A stretch of 64,000 bases of DNA from Streptomyces sp. 135 (GCF_020026305.1 NZ_CP075691.1:1736001-1800000), one strand, 5' to 3'; positions 43,094-52,342 are shown, numbered from the stretch's first letter. The notes: generated by a model not told the origin, from the sequence alone. Made by a program: numbers and translations.

Positions 43094-43927
43094 ATGACTT
43101 CTTCTGTGCGCCCGGCGGACGCCGGCCAGGACCCGCTGGAAGAGATCTCCAGGAACTATCGCCCGATCTCCACGCACTTGGCGATCACGCCGCCGGTGAG
43201 TGTGGTGATACCCGCGATGAACGAAGCGGAGAATCTTCCCTACGTATTCAAGACATTGCCCGACTGGATCCATGAGGTGGTCCTCGTGGACGGCAACTCC
43301 ACCGATGACACGGTGGCCGTCGCCCGCGAGCTGTGGCCGGACGTGAAGGTGGTGCGCCAGCTCGGCAAGGGCAAGGGCGACGCCCTGATCACCGGCTTCG
43401 CCGCGTGCACGGGCGACATCATCGTGATGGTCGACGCCGACGGCTCCGCCGACGGCCAGGAGATCGTCTCGTACGTCTCCGCCCTCGTCTCGGGCGCGGA
43501 CTTCGCCAAGGGCTCGCGGTTCGCCAACGGCGGCGGCACGGACGACATGACGCCGATCCGCAAGGTCGGCAACCACGTCCTGTGCTCCGTGGTCAACGCC
43601 AAGTTCGGCGCGCGCTACACCGACCTGTGCTACGGCTACAACGCCTTCTGGCGGCACTGCCTCGACGAGATCGAGCTCGACTGCACCGGCTTCGAGGTCG
43701 AGACCCTGATGAACATCCGGGTCGTCAAGGCCGGGCTCAAGGTGCAGGAGATCCCGAGCCACGAGTACCTGCGGATACACGGCGCCAGCAACCTCAGAGC
43801 CGTCCGCGACGGCATCCGCGTACTGAAGGTGATCCTCACCGAGCGCTCCGGCCGCGGCAGACGCGGGGCGCGGCGCGCGGCGGCGCGGGGCCTTCCGTTC
43901 CGCAAGGGCCAGGGAGAGGTGTCTTGA
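43094..43927 (+). CDS. GT2 glycosyltransferase, polyprenyl-phosphate sugar synthase-like
   Basis: A 277-residue GT-A glycosyltransferase. SVVIPAMNEAENLP (36-49) binds the nucleotide sugar, VDADGSADG holds the DAD metal motif (114-116), and CYGYNAFWR is near the acceptor site. Without C-terminal membrane helices it resembles dolichol-phosphate-mannose synthase-type enzymes that load a sugar on a lipid carrier. ATG 43094 follows GAGAGGGA. It is the first gene after a structured leader and is coupled to the next glycosyltransferase. Confidence 0.9.
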   Translation: MTSSVRPADAGQDPLEEISRNYRPISTHLAITPPVSVVIPAMNEAENLPYVFKTLPDWIHEVVLVDGNSTDDTVAVARELWPDVKVVRQLGKGKGDALITGFAACTGDIIVMVDADGSADGQEIVSYVSALVSGADFAKGSRFANGGGTDDMTPIRKVGNHVLCSVVNAKFGARYTDLCYGYNAFWRHCLDEIELDCTGFEVETLMNIRVVKAGLKVQEIPSHEYLRIHGASNLRAVRDGIRVLKVILTERSGRGRRGARRAAARGLPFRKGQGEVS

Positions 43928-44952
43928 GCGCGGACATATCCGTCGTCGTCTGCGTGTACACCGAGGACCGCTGGGAGGACATCCTCGCGGCGGTCGCCTC
44001 GGTGCGCGCGCAGTCACTGACGGCCCGGGAGACCCTGCTCGTGGTCGATCACAACGCCTCGCTCCTGGACCGGCTGACCAGGCAGTACAAGGAAGCCGGG
44101 GAGAGCGGTGAGGTGCGGGTGCTCGCCAACGCGGGCCCCCGCGGCCTCTCGGCGGGGCGCAACACCGGCATCGCCGCCTCGCGCGGCTCCGTCATCGCCT
44201 TCCTCGACGACGACGCCGTGGCCGAGCGGGACTGGCTGCGCCACCTCGCCGAGGCGTTCGAGGACCCGCGGGTGTTCGCCGTCGGCGGGCGCACCCTGCC
44301 CCTGTGGGAGTCGGGACGGCGGCCCACCTGGTTCCCCGAGGAGTTCGACTGGGTCGTCGGCTGTACGTACCGGGGGCATCCCGAGGGCCGGGCGCGGGTG
44401 CGCAACGTCCTCGGGGGCAACGCCTCCTTCCGCCGCTCCGCCTTCGACGTGGCGGGCGGCTTCGCGACCGGCATCGGCAGGGACGGCGACCGACGGCCGC
44501 TGGGCTGCGAGGAGACGGAGTTCTGCATCCGCCTCACCCGCGCCCGGCCGGACGCCGTCCTGCTGACCGATGACCGGGCGGTGATCCACCACCGGGTGCC
44601 CGGGGCGCGGGAGCGGTTCCGCTACTTCCGTACGAGGGCGTACGCCGAGGGCCTCTCGAAGGCGCTGGTGTCCCGGAGCGTCGGCGCGGGCAAGGGGCTT
44701 GAGTCCGAGCGGCGCTACACCACGCGGGTACTGCCCGCCGGGGTCGGCCGCGGTCTGCGGGACGCCGTGCTCGGGCGGCCCGGCGGAGTGGGGCGCGCGG
44801 GTGCCATCGTGACGGGAGTGGCCGCCGCGGCCGGGGGGTACGTACTCGGCAGCGTCCGTGCGCGCAGGGGAGCCGCCGCGTTCCGCGTCGTGGAGATCGG
44901 CGGGGAGCCGGGCGGGGTACGGGGCACGGGCGGCGAGGGGGCTGCCGCATGA
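43924..44952 (+). CDS. GT2 glycosyltransferase (TTG start)
   Basis: A 342-residue GT-A enzyme. ISVVVCVYTEDRWEDILAAV starts the fold, DDD (95-97) is the metal motif, GGNASFRR and CEETEFCIRL lie in the acceptor half. The start is TTG 43924, overlapping the TGA of the previous gene (TTGA) with AGGGAGAGG upstream; the frame is open far upstream but that is shadow. The C-terminus has a short hydrophobic stretch (AIVTGVAAAAGGYVLGSV) that may attach it to the membrane. It should extend a lipid-linked glycan. Confidence 0.88.
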   Translation: MSADISVVVCVYTEDRWEDILAAVASVRAQSLTARETLLVVDHNASLLDRLTRQYKEAGESGEVRVLANAGPRGLSAGRNTGIAASRGSVIAFLDDDAVAERDWLRHLAEAFEDPRVFAVGGRTLPLWESGRRPTWFPEEFDWVVGCTYRGHPEGRARVRNVLGGNASFRRSAFDVAGGFATGIGRDGDRRPLGCEETEFCIRLTRARPDAVLLTDDRAVIHHRVPGARERFRYFRTRAYAEGLSKALVSRSVGAGKGLESERRYTTRVLPAGVGRGLRDAVLGRPGGVGRAGAIVTGVAAAAGGYVLGSVRARRGAAAFRVVEIGGEPGGVRGTGGEGAAA

Positions 44953-45752
44953 GCACGGGACCCGTGCCGATACTGATGTACCACTCGGTCGCGCGCCTGC
45001 CGAACGAGGCGACGCACGATCTGTCGGTGTCACCCGACGCGTTCGCACGCCAGATGGAGGTGCTCGGCGAGCGGGGCTTCACCCCGCTCACCACCGCCCA
45101 GCTGGCCGCCGCCTGGCGCTCGCCGGGCGCCCCGCTGCCGGACCGCCCCGTCCTGATCACCTTCGACGACGGCTATGAGGGCGTGCACCGCCACGCGCTG
45201 CCCGTGCTCGCCGAGCACGGCTTCGCCTCCACCCTGTTCGTCTCCACGGGCTGGCTGCGCGGGGAGCACGACACCGGGGGCGGCCTCGACCTGATGCTCG
45301 ACTGGGACCAGGTGCGCGAACTGGCCGCAGCGGGCACCGAGATCGGCGGGCACAGCCACACCCACCCCGAACTCGACCAGCTCCGCGACGAGGAGCTGTG
45401 GTCCGAGCTGTGCCGCTGCCGGGACATCGTGGCCGACGAGCTGGGCACCCGGCCCGCCTCCTTCGCCTACCCCTACGGCTACTCCAGCCGCCGGGTGCGC
45501 GCGCGGGTGCGAGAGGCGGGGTTCGCCCAGTCGCTCGCCGTCGGCAACTCCCTGGCCTGCCGCGCCCAGGGCCCCTACGCCCTGCGGCGGGTCACCGTGC
45601 GCCGCTCCACCGGGGCCGAGGAGTTCGAGCGCCTGGTGGAGGGGCGCGCCCTCGCCCGTACGTTCGCCGTGGACCACGCCCTGACCAAGGGGTACGCGCT
45701 GGTCCGCAGAGCCCGACAGGTCCGCCGGAAGGCCATCCGTTCCCGTGTCTGA
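44949..45752 (+). CDS. NodB-type polysaccharide deacetylase
   Basis: A 267-residue CE4 enzyme. PILMYHSV opens the domain, TFDDGY gives the catalytic/metal Asp73-Asp74, and HSHTH provides metal ligands His136 and His140; FAYPYGYSSR is motif 3. There is no signal peptide, so it acts in the cytoplasm or is membrane-associated, perhaps on lipid-linked N-acetylated sugars. ATG 44949 overlaps the previous stop (ATGA), and its own stop overlaps the next GTG, a continuous coupled operon. Confidence 0.9.
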   Translation: MSTGPVPILMYHSVARLPNEATHDLSVSPDAFARQMEVLGERGFTPLTTAQLAAAWRSPGAPLPDRPVLITFDDGYEGVHRHALPVLAEHGFASTLFVSTGWLRGEHDTGGGLDLMLDWDQVRELAAAGTEIGGHSHTHPELDQLRDEELWSELCRCRDIVADELGTRPASFAYPYGYSSRRVRARVREAGFAQSLAVGNSLACRAQGPYALRRVTVRRSTGAEEFERLVEGRALARTFAVDHALTKGYALVRRARQVRRKAIRSRV

Positions 45753-48700
45753 CACGACCACCGCCCGGGCCGGCACGTCCGGCGGGCCGCGCGGCATACG
45801 CCTGCCGGGGTCGGGCGGTGGCAGCCCGCTGTTCCGCAACGCCTACGCGCTGATGCTCAACACGGGCATCTCCGGAGTGCTCGGCGTCGGCTTCTGGCTG
45901 GCCGCCGCCCGCTACTACTCGGAGTCGGCGGTCGGCCAGGGCTCGGCGGCGATCGCGGCGATGAAGCTCCTCGCGGGGCTCACCGCCCTGACCCTGACCG
46001 GCGCGCTGGCGCGGTTCATCCCGGTCGCGGGCCGCGCCACGGGCCGCCTCATTTTCCGTACGTACGTGGCCAGTTCGGTGGCGGTGGCGCTCGCCGCGGT
46101 GGTCTTTCTGCTCACCCTCGACGTGTGGGGGCCCTCGTACCGCTTCCTGCACGGGCCCGTCCACGGCGTCGGGTTCGTCCTCGCCGTCGTGGCCTGGTCG
46201 GTGCTGACCCTCCAGGACGGCGTGCTGACCGGGCTGCGCAACGCGCTGTGGGTGCCCGTCGGCAACACCGTCTTCTCCGTGGCCAAGCTGGCGCTGCTCG
46301 TCGCGATGGCCGCGGCGATCCCGACCGCGGGCGTCTTCGTCTCCTGGGTCGCCTCCATCCTCGTATCGGTGATCCCGCTCGGCTGGCTGGTCTTCCGGCG
46401 TCTGGTGCCGCGCCATGTGAAGGCCACCGACGGCAGGGCGAGGCCGCCGACGCTGCGCGAGATCGGCCGTTTCCTGGCGGGCGACTACACCGGCTCGCTC
46501 TTCTCGCTGGCCGTGGTCTATCTCGTCCCGGTGATCGTCGCCTCGCAGGTCAGCTCGGTCGACAACGCGTACTTCTACATCACCACCACCATCGGCGGCA
46601 CCGTCAACCTCTTCGCCATCAACATGGGCGCCTCCCTGACCGTCGAGGGCGCGCACGACCCGGCGCTGCTCGCCGCCAACACCCGTGCGGCGCTGCGCCG
46701 GATGACCGTGATCATGCTGCCGGTCTGCGGCATCCTCTTCCTGGCCGCGCCGCTCGTGCTGCGCGTGTTCGGCCAGGGGTACGCGGACGCTGCCACTGGG
46801 CTGCTGCGCTGGTTCGCGGTGGGGGCGCTGCTGCGGGTGGTCATGGAGACGTACTTCGCGGTGCGGCGCGCCCAGAGCGAGACCTCCGGGATCGCCTGGC
46901 TCCAGGGGCTGCTGTGCGTGCTGGTCCTCGGCCTCACGCTGATCCTGCTGCCGCGGATGGGGCTGACCGGCGCGGGCATCGCGGAGATCGCCGGCCTGAC
47001 CGTGATCGTGGCGATCGCGGCGCCCAAGCTGTACCGCGTGGCGCGGGCGGCCCCCTCGGCCGGGCCGGCCGGTGGCGCGGCGGCCCCGGACGGGGACCTC
47101 GCCGACCTCGGCACGCCGGACGCGCCCGCCGCCCCGCCGGGAGGCAAGGAGCGGCACGGGCCCGCCTGGGCGTTGCGGGAGTCGCTGGACTCGGACACGC
47201 TTCAGCTCGCCGTACAGCTCGACTTCGAACATCAGGAACGCAGGCCGGACGTGCGGCCGGGCCCGCCCGTGGCGCAGACCGAGGGGGACGACATGGACCA
47301 CCGGCCCACATGGGCGCCGAGAACCCCGGTCACAGGGCCTTCCTCGCCTCCTCCGGAGCCGGCGGGGCCCGCGGAGCCTTCGCGGGAGGAGTCCGCCGCA
47401 CCGGGCGGCACCGAGGAGTTCACACCCGAGGAACCCGAGGCGTCCGCTCCCCCACGCGCCCGCCGGCTCCGCGTGCTGCTCGTGGCGCTGCTGCTCGCCG
47501 CCGCGCTCGCCCTGTACTGGCTGCCCGTCCTCGGCCTCGGCGAGGAGGACCTGGACGGCATGGGCGGGCTCGGCCTGATCTCCGTGCTGCCGGTGCCGAC
47601 GCTGGCCGGCGCCGCGCTCCTGGTCGTCGTGTTCGCCGTACTGCTGTGGATGGACCGGCCGCTCAAGGGCCTCCTGCTGGTGACGCTGCTCGCCACCGTC
47701 GTGTCGCTGCACGCGCTGCCCGCGGTCATCGAGGCCGAGCCGCGGTTCGCCACGGCCTGGCAGCACCTGGGCTTCCTGGAGTACATCGACCGGACGGGCA
47801 CCGCGGTGCCCGACCTGGACGCGCGCTGGAGCTGGCCCGGGTTCTTCGCCGCGGCCACGTTCGTCGCCGAGGCCTGCGGTGTCTCGGACATGACCGAGGT
47901 GATCCGCTGGTGGCCGACGGCCATGCAACTGCTCTACCTGGCGCCGATGTTCCTGCTCGTGCGCTCCGTGCGGGCGGCCTGGCGCGCCAAGTGGGCGGGC
48001 CTGTGGATCTTCGTGCTGAGTGGCTGGGTCGGCCAGGACTACTTCTCCCCGCAGGGCTTCACGTATCTGCTCTACATCGCCTTCGTCGCCGTACTCCTGG
48101 TGTGGTTCCGCGCCCCGCGCGTGCTGTGGGCCAAGCGGCGTCCCGGTGAGAGCGAGGTGGAGCCGACGGGCCGCCGGGAGCGCGCGGTGCTGCTCCTGAT
48201 CCTCGTCGGCCTCTTCGCGGCGACCGTGCCCGCGCACCAGCTGACGCCGTTCGTGATGCTCGGCGTCCTCACGGTGCTCGTCCTGGTCGGCCGCTCGGAG
48301 CTGCGCGGCCTGCCGACGCTCTTCACGGTGATGGTCCTCAGCTGGCTGGGCTTCCTCGCCGAGCCGTACTGGTCGGGGCATTTCGACGAACTGTTCGGCG
48401 GGGTCGGCGGCCTCGGCGGCAATGTGTCGTCCTCGGTCTCCGGACGCATCGAGGGCGGCAGTTCGACGCACCAACTGGTGCTGTACGTGCGTGTGGCGAT
48501 GGCCGGCGCCGTCCTGGCGTTCGCCTGCTGGGGCTGGTGGCGGCGGCGTTTTTGCCGGTACGGCGAGCGCTCGCTGCTCGTCCTCACCTTCGTGCCGTTC
48601 CTCGGTTTCGCCATGCAGTCGTACGGCGGTGAGATGGCCCTGCGGGTCTTCATGTTCGCGCTGCCGGGCGCGGCCCTGCTCGCCGGGCTCGCGCTGTTCC

Positions 48701-49470
48701 CGCGCGCGGGTGTCACCGCCGAGGAGCGGGACCGCGACCGGGTGAGCCTCGCCCCGCTTGCCGCGCTGATGGCCGGGCTCGTGCTGATGGGCGGCTTCCT
48801 CGTGGCGCGCTGGGGCAACGAACCCTTCGAGCGGATCCGGCCCGGCGAGGTCGCGGCGATGGAGTACGTGTACGCGCACGACGACCCGACGGTGCGGCTG
48901 CTCTGGATGAGCGACGACACCGTCGAGAACGTGACGCCGGCGCTGCCGTGGGGCGCCCGTGACATGGAGAAGATCAGTTACGTCCCCACACTCGCGCCCG
49001 CCGACCCGGCCCTTGTCTCCGGCCTGGTGAAGGCGCTCAGGGACGCGGGGCCCCACTCGTACCTGATGATCAACAGCAGCCAGTCGACCTCTCTCCAGCT
49101 GGACGCGGGCTACTCGCCGACGTGGGAGCAGCGGCTGCTGCGCCACCTCGACGACCGCCGGGAGCTGAAGAAGGTCTTCGCCAACGACGACGCGGCCCTC
49201 TACAGCCTGCGGGAGCAGCCGGACGGCAGGGTGCCCGAGGCCGACCCGGGGCCGGTGGGGCCGAAGGTGACGTGGACGCCGTGGTCGGTGGTGGGCGCGC
49301 TCGCCGCCGTCGCGCTGGTGCTGCTGCTCACCACGCGCGAGGTGGTACGGGTCGCGGCGGCGCCGGGCGTGCGGCAGCAGCGGTGGCTCCAGAGCAGCTT
49401 CTGGTTCTCGCTGCCGCTGCTCGCGGTGCTGCTGGCGTCGCTGATCCAGCGGTTCTTGACGATGGCGTGA
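45745..49470 (+). CDS. Flippase fused to polytopic membrane transferase-like module
   Basis: A 1241-residue membrane protein. Residues 30-440 form a Wzx/MATE-like flippase (about 12 helices: LMLNTGISGVLGVGFWLAAA, then YFYITTTIGGTVNLFAINMG). Residues 440-570 are a hydrophilic Pro/Ala/Glu-rich linker. Residues 570-1241 hold another 10 or more helices with large loops (GWVGQDYFSPQGFTYLLYI; ISYVPTLAPADP), resembling GT-C-type glycosyltransferases or glycan polymerases. GTG 45745 overlaps the deacetylase stop. It would export and possibly polymerise or modify the repeat unit. No frameshift or stop separates the halves. Confidence 0.85.
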   Translation: MSDTTTARAGTSGGPRGIRLPGSGGGSPLFRNAYALMLNTGISGVLGVGFWLAAARYYSESAVGQGSAAIAAMKLLAGLTALTLTGALARFIPVAGRATGRLIFRTYVASSVAVALAAVVFLLTLDVWGPSYRFLHGPVHGVGFVLAVVAWSVLTLQDGVLTGLRNALWVPVGNTVFSVAKLALLVAMAAAIPTAGVFVSWVASILVSVIPLGWLVFRRLVPRHVKATDGRARPPTLREIGRFLAGDYTGSLFSLAVVYLVPVIVASQVSSVDNAYFYITTTIGGTVNLFAINMGASLTVEGAHDPALLAANTRAALRRMTVIMLPVCGILFLAAPLVLRVFGQGYADAATGLLRWFAVGALLRVVMETYFAVRRAQSETSGIAWLQGLLCVLVLGLTLILLPRMGLTGAGIAEIAGLTVIVAIAAPKLYRVARAAPSAGPAGGAAAPDGDLADLGTPDAPAAPPGGKERHGPAWALRESLDSDTLQLAVQLDFEHQERRPDVRPGPPVAQTEGDDMDHRPTWAPRTPVTGPSSPPPEPAGPAEPSREESAAPGGTEEFTPEEPEASAPPRARRLRVLLVALLLAAALALYWLPVLGLGEEDLDGMGGLGLISVLPVPTLAGAALLVVVFAVLLWMDRPLKGLLLVTLLATVVSLHALPAVIEAEPRFATAWQHLGFLEYIDRTGTAVPDLDARWSWPGFFAAATFVAEACGVSDMTEVIRWWPTAMQLLYLAPMFLLVRSVRAAWRAKWAGLWIFVLSGWVGQDYFSPQGFTYLLYIAFVAVLLVWFRAPRVLWAKRRPGESEVEPTGRRERAVLLLILVGLFAATVPAHQLTPFVMLGVLTVLVLVGRSELRGLPTLFTVMVLSWLGFLAEPYWSGHFDELFGGVGGLGGNVSSSVSGRIEGGSSTHQLVLYVRVAMAGAVLAFACWGWWRRRFCRYGERSLLVLTFVPFLGFAMQSYGGEMALRVFMFALPGAALLAGLALFPRAGVTAEERDRDRVSLAPLAALMAGLVLMGGFLVARWGNEPFERIRPGEVAAMEYVYAHDDPTVRLLWMSDDTVENVTPALPWGARDMEKISYVPTLAPADPALVSGLVKALRDAGPHSYLMINSSQSTSLQLDAGYSPTWEQRLLRHLDDRRELKKVFANDDAALYSLREQPDGRVPEADPGPVGPKVTWTPWSVVGALAAVALVLLLTTREVVRVAAAPGVRQQRWLQSSFWFSLPLLAVLLASLIQRFLTMA

Positions 49471-49509
49471 GCGGGACTGACGGCGGGGGCGCGGGCAGGG
49501 GTGCGGGGC

Positions 49510-50931
49510 TCAGCGCTGGAGCCACTTCACCTCGTACCCCTCCATGTCGAACCGCTTGCCGTCGACCTCGGCACTGACGCGCCGGTCGAGGGTGTTGACG
49601 ACGAGCACCGCCTCGTCGTCGGCGAGCACGCGGACGTCCGGCCGGTCGTCGGCGGCGATCGTGACGTGCTCGAACTCCGTGCCGGGGCCGAACTCCGCGC
49701 CGAACCGCTCGATGAGCTCCAGCATGGGCAGCTCGCGGCCGCCGTCGGCGCGTTGGGTGGGCGTCCACAGGCAGCCCGCGCACTTGGCGCCCCGTTTCTG
49801 CGGGTTCCAGTAGAAGCCGCTGGTGGCGCCGCCGCGGGCCATCGCCATCAGGCCCGACGCCTGGACGGCGACGCGGTGCGCCTCGGACCAGTCGTCGCGG
49901 TCGTCCTGGCTGTCGCCCGGCTCCACGTAGTACTCGGCCCACCACAGGGGCAGGCCGCCGGTCCGCTCGCGCACCCACTCGCCGACGGCCGTCAGCTTGT
50001 CGGTGGCCTTGAACTCGTCGGGGAACATCTCGTCGTCGGCCGTGTAGCTGGCGCCGTCGACGACGACGAAGTCCGCGCCCGCCTTGTTCTTGTTCCAGTA
50101 CGTGAAGGCGTCCAGGACCCGCTGGTCCAGGCGGCCCCAAGGGCCCTTGACCTGTGAGGCGTTGGCGCTCTGGCGCGGGTGGACGCTGTCCATGACCAGG
50201 TAGGGGCCGCCGACCATGATGTCCTTGTCGACCTTCTTGAGCTCCTTGTGGACGAGGTTGTAGAGCTCGGTGTAGCCCTCGTGGTCCCAGCGGGCCTTCT
50301 CCTCGTTCCAGAAGCCCTTGAACTCGTTCCAGACGATGAAGTGGCGTACGTCGGGGTAGCGCCTGGCGATGGTCGCGGCGAGCTTCGCGAAGTCGTCGTA
50401 GTGCGCTCGGTCCGGGGCGGTCTCCAGGGCGCGCCGGCTCCAGTCGGTGTTGTCCGCGCCGGGCTCGCCGCCCTTCATCCAGTCGGGGGCGCAGCAGAGG
50501 GTGACCACGGGCGTGCCCTCGCTCGCCCGGACGAAGTCGATGCGCCGGTCCATCTCGGAGAAGTCGTAACGTCCCTTGACCGGCTCGGGGTTGCCCGCGC
50601 CCCAGCCCATGACGTGCTGGATCTGTGGGACGGGCCGCCGCTGCCCGGCGAGTTCGGCGCGGACGCGTTCGACCGCCGCAGGCTCGCCGTCGTCCGCGCT
50701 GTACTGGGTGTGGGTGAAGCCCCAGCCCACCTCCGGCGCGGCCGCGCCGGGCGGGACCGCGGGGGTGCCGTGCACCTTGTCGCCGTCGGGGGTGGTGCCC
50801 GCGGTGCTGCCTCCGTCGCCGGGCAGCGTGTTGACCAGGGTGACCGCCAGGGCCAGCGCGGTCAGCGCAACACCGAGCAGTGCGGTGAGCCGCCACCGCC
50901 GTGCCCCCGAGAACCCCCCATGACGTCCCAT
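49510..50931 (-). CDS. Secreted/anchored clan GH-A glycoside hydrolase
   Basis: A 473-residue exported enzyme. An N-terminal signal-anchor (about 14-34, LLGVALTALALAVTLVN) precedes a (beta/alpha)8 barrel: VGWGFTHTQYSADDG, HFIVWNEFKGFW with the acid/base Glu of the NE pair, and LPLWWAEYYVEPGD with the probable nucleophile Glu. The layout resembles GH39-type beta-xylosidases and related clan-A enzymes. It is convergent with the glycan operon and separated by 39 bp, so it may trim or release that polymer. TACACT 8 nt before ATG 50931 suggests a leaderless transcript. Confidence 0.85.
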   Translation of the reverse strand: MGRHGGFSGARRWRLTALLGVALTALALAVTLVNTLPGDGGSTAGTTPDGDKVHGTPAVPPGAAAPEVGWGFTHTQYSADDGEPAAVERVRAELAGQRRPVPQIQHVMGWGAGNPEPVKGRYDFSEMDRRIDFVRASEGTPVVTLCCAPDWMKGGEPGADNTDWSRRALETAPDRAHYDDFAKLAATIARRYPDVRHFIVWNEFKGFWNEEKARWDHEGYTELYNLVHKELKKVDKDIMVGGPYLVMDSVHPRQSANASQVKGPWGRLDQRVLDAFTYWNKNKAGADFVVVDGASYTADDEMFPDEFKATDKLTAVGEWVRERTGGLPLWWAEYYVEPGDSQDDRDDWSEAHRVAVQASGLMAMARGGATSGFYWNPQKRGAKCAGCLWTPTQRADGGRELPMLELIERFGAEFGPGTEFEHVTIAADDRPDVRVLADDEAVLVVNTLDRRVSAEVDGKRFDMEGYEVKWLQR

Positions 50932-50939
50932 CGGCGACC

Positions 50940-50945
50940 AGTGTA
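50940..50945 (-). promoter_or_regulatory. -10 hexamer TACACT of the glycoside hydrolase gene
   Basis: On the minus strand TACACT lies 8 nt before the ATG at 50931, without a Shine-Dalgarno. Confidence 0.45.
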
Positions 50946-50959
50946 TCGGGGGGCCTCGG

Positions 50960-50984
50960 CGGTGGGACAGGTTTCGTCCCACCG
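50960..50984. promoter_or_regulatory. Inverted repeat between divergent hydrolase and ATPase genes
   Basis: CGGTGGGAC (50960-50968) and GTCCCACCG (50976-50984) form a perfect 9-bp inverted repeat around AGGTTTC, just upstream of the hydrolase -10. It is a candidate operator or hairpin. Confidence 0.5.
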
Positions 50985-51048
50985 CGACAGGACTCGCACC
51001 ATTGCAAACCGGATGCACGAGGGCGGGTGCGTGCCGGATCATGGCGGC

Positions 51049-52152
51049 ATGTCTGCGAACCCTCACGACGCCCTGCCGATCCGGCTCAACGTCGACGACA
51101 GCGACTCTCCGTCGGATGTCGTGGACGCGCTGTTCCTCGGCCGCTTCGCGACGGGCGAGCAGCCCTTCTCGCACAGCGCGAACATCGAGCGCGTCAAGTC
51201 CGGCGTGACGCTGCTCCCGCCCGGGGCGACGGTGCTGCGGGCGGCCCGCGACGACGACCGCAGCGCGACGCTCGCCGAGGGCGAGGGGTGGACGCTGCTG
51301 ATCTCCCGCTGGAACCGCGGCGCGGACGTCACGGTGACGGCGACCGGCGCCGAGCTGGCCGAGCGCGTCCTGAAGCAGGCCACGGAGGGCGCGCAGGACG
51401 AGCCCGAGCCCCAGCCGGAGAACGTGGCCATGGGGTTCTGGTACGTGTCTCCGCGGCGCGGCCCGCACCGCACCACCCGGCAGATCTCGGCCGGTACGTG
51501 GGAGGAGGTGCGGCCCAACTACACGGCGCCGGTCGCCGACGCCATGGACAAGCTGATGAAGACGACGCCGGAGGACATCTCCGGGCGCCTGCTGCTCCTG
51601 CACGGGCCGCCGGGCACGGGCAAGACGTCGGCGCTGCGGACGCTGGCCCGGTCGTGGCGCGACTGGTGCCAGGTGGACTGCGTCCTGGATCCGGAGCGGC
51701 TCTTCAGTGACGTCGGTTATCTGATGGACATCGCGATCGGTGAGGACGACGGCACGGCGAAGGGGCGCTGGCGGCTGCTGCTCCTGGAGGACTGCGACGA
51801 GCTGATCCGCGGCGAGGCGAAGCACACGGCGGGGCAGGCGCTGTCCCGTCTCCTCAACCTCACGGACGGACTGCTCGGCCAGGGCCGCAACGTCCTGGTG
51901 GGCGTCACGACCAACGAGGACCTGGAGCGCCTGCACCCGGCGGTCGTCCGCCCCGGCCGCTGCCTGGCCCGCATCGAGGTCGGCGCGCTGACCCGCCCCG
52001 AGGCGGTGGAGTGGCTCGGCACGGAGGAGGGCATCTCCCGCGACGGCGCCACCCTCGCCGAGCTCTTCGCCCTGCGGCGCGGTACGACGCCGACGTCGGT
52101 CCCGGACCAGCGGGAAGGGCGGGCGGGGGTGGACGCGGGGCTGTATCTGTGA
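51049..52152 (+). CDS. AAA-family ATPase (DUF5925-type)
   Basis: A 367-residue soluble ATPase. Residues 1-110 form an N-terminal domain of the DUF5925 kind (LFLGRFATGEQPFSHSANIE). The AAA core has Walker A GPPGTGKT (186-193), Walker B LLLLEDCDE (243-251), sensor 1 VGVTTNED and RPGRCLARIEV with the arginine-finger region. It resembles ATPases acting as protein remodellers. ATG 51049 has GATCAT 6 nt upstream, a possible leaderless promoter. No substrate or partner is apparent; the divergent hydrolase is the only neighbour on that side. Confidence 0.85.
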   Translation: MSANPHDALPIRLNVDDSDSPSDVVDALFLGRFATGEQPFSHSANIERVKSGVTLLPPGATVLRAARDDDRSATLAEGEGWTLLISRWNRGADVTVTATGAELAERVLKQATEGAQDEPEPQPENVAMGFWYVSPRRGPHRTTRQISAGTWEEVRPNYTAPVADAMDKLMKTTPEDISGRLLLLHGPPGTGKTSALRTLARSWRDWCQVDCVLDPERLFSDVGYLMDIAIGEDDGTAKGRWRLLLLEDCDELIRGEAKHTAGQALSRLLNLTDGLLGQGRNVLVGVTTNEDLERLHPAVVRPGRCLARIEVGALTRPEAVEWLGTEEGISRDGATLAELFALRRGTTPTSVPDQREGRAGVDAGLYL

Positions 52153-52217
52153 CGGCTGAATCGCACATCCATGGCATTGTCGATGACGCTTCCGCCTCCC
52201 GATGCTCGTCGGCACCC

Positions 52218-52331
52218 CAGGTCACGACCTGTGCGGACGCTCTGGTGCGCCCCGGCCGGCCAGGTCTACGTTCGGGTCCACGACGCCCGGACCGGGGCAT
52301 CACGACCTGGATCACGAGCTACATCACGACC
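52218..52331. repeat. TCACGACCT motif array upstream of the small secreted protein
   Basis: CAGGTCACGACCTG (52218-52231) is an inverted repeat; ATCACGACCTGG, ATCACGAGCTAC and ATCACGACCTAG follow at 52299, 52311 and 52323, exactly 12 bp apart and ending at the ribosome binding site. Multiple operator sites or slippage repeats are both possible. Confidence 0.55.
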
Positions 52332-52342
52332 TAGGGGGAACA

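Noticed and set aside
45592..49146. 1184-codon open frame antisense to the flippase fusion
   Set aside because: Arg/Gly/Asp-rich shadow of a high-GC gene with no domain, while the sense strand encodes clear membrane helices.
52202..52342. Longer start for the small secreted protein
   Set aside because: It translates the repeat array and hides the signal peptide; TTG 52343 has an excellent ribosome binding site.
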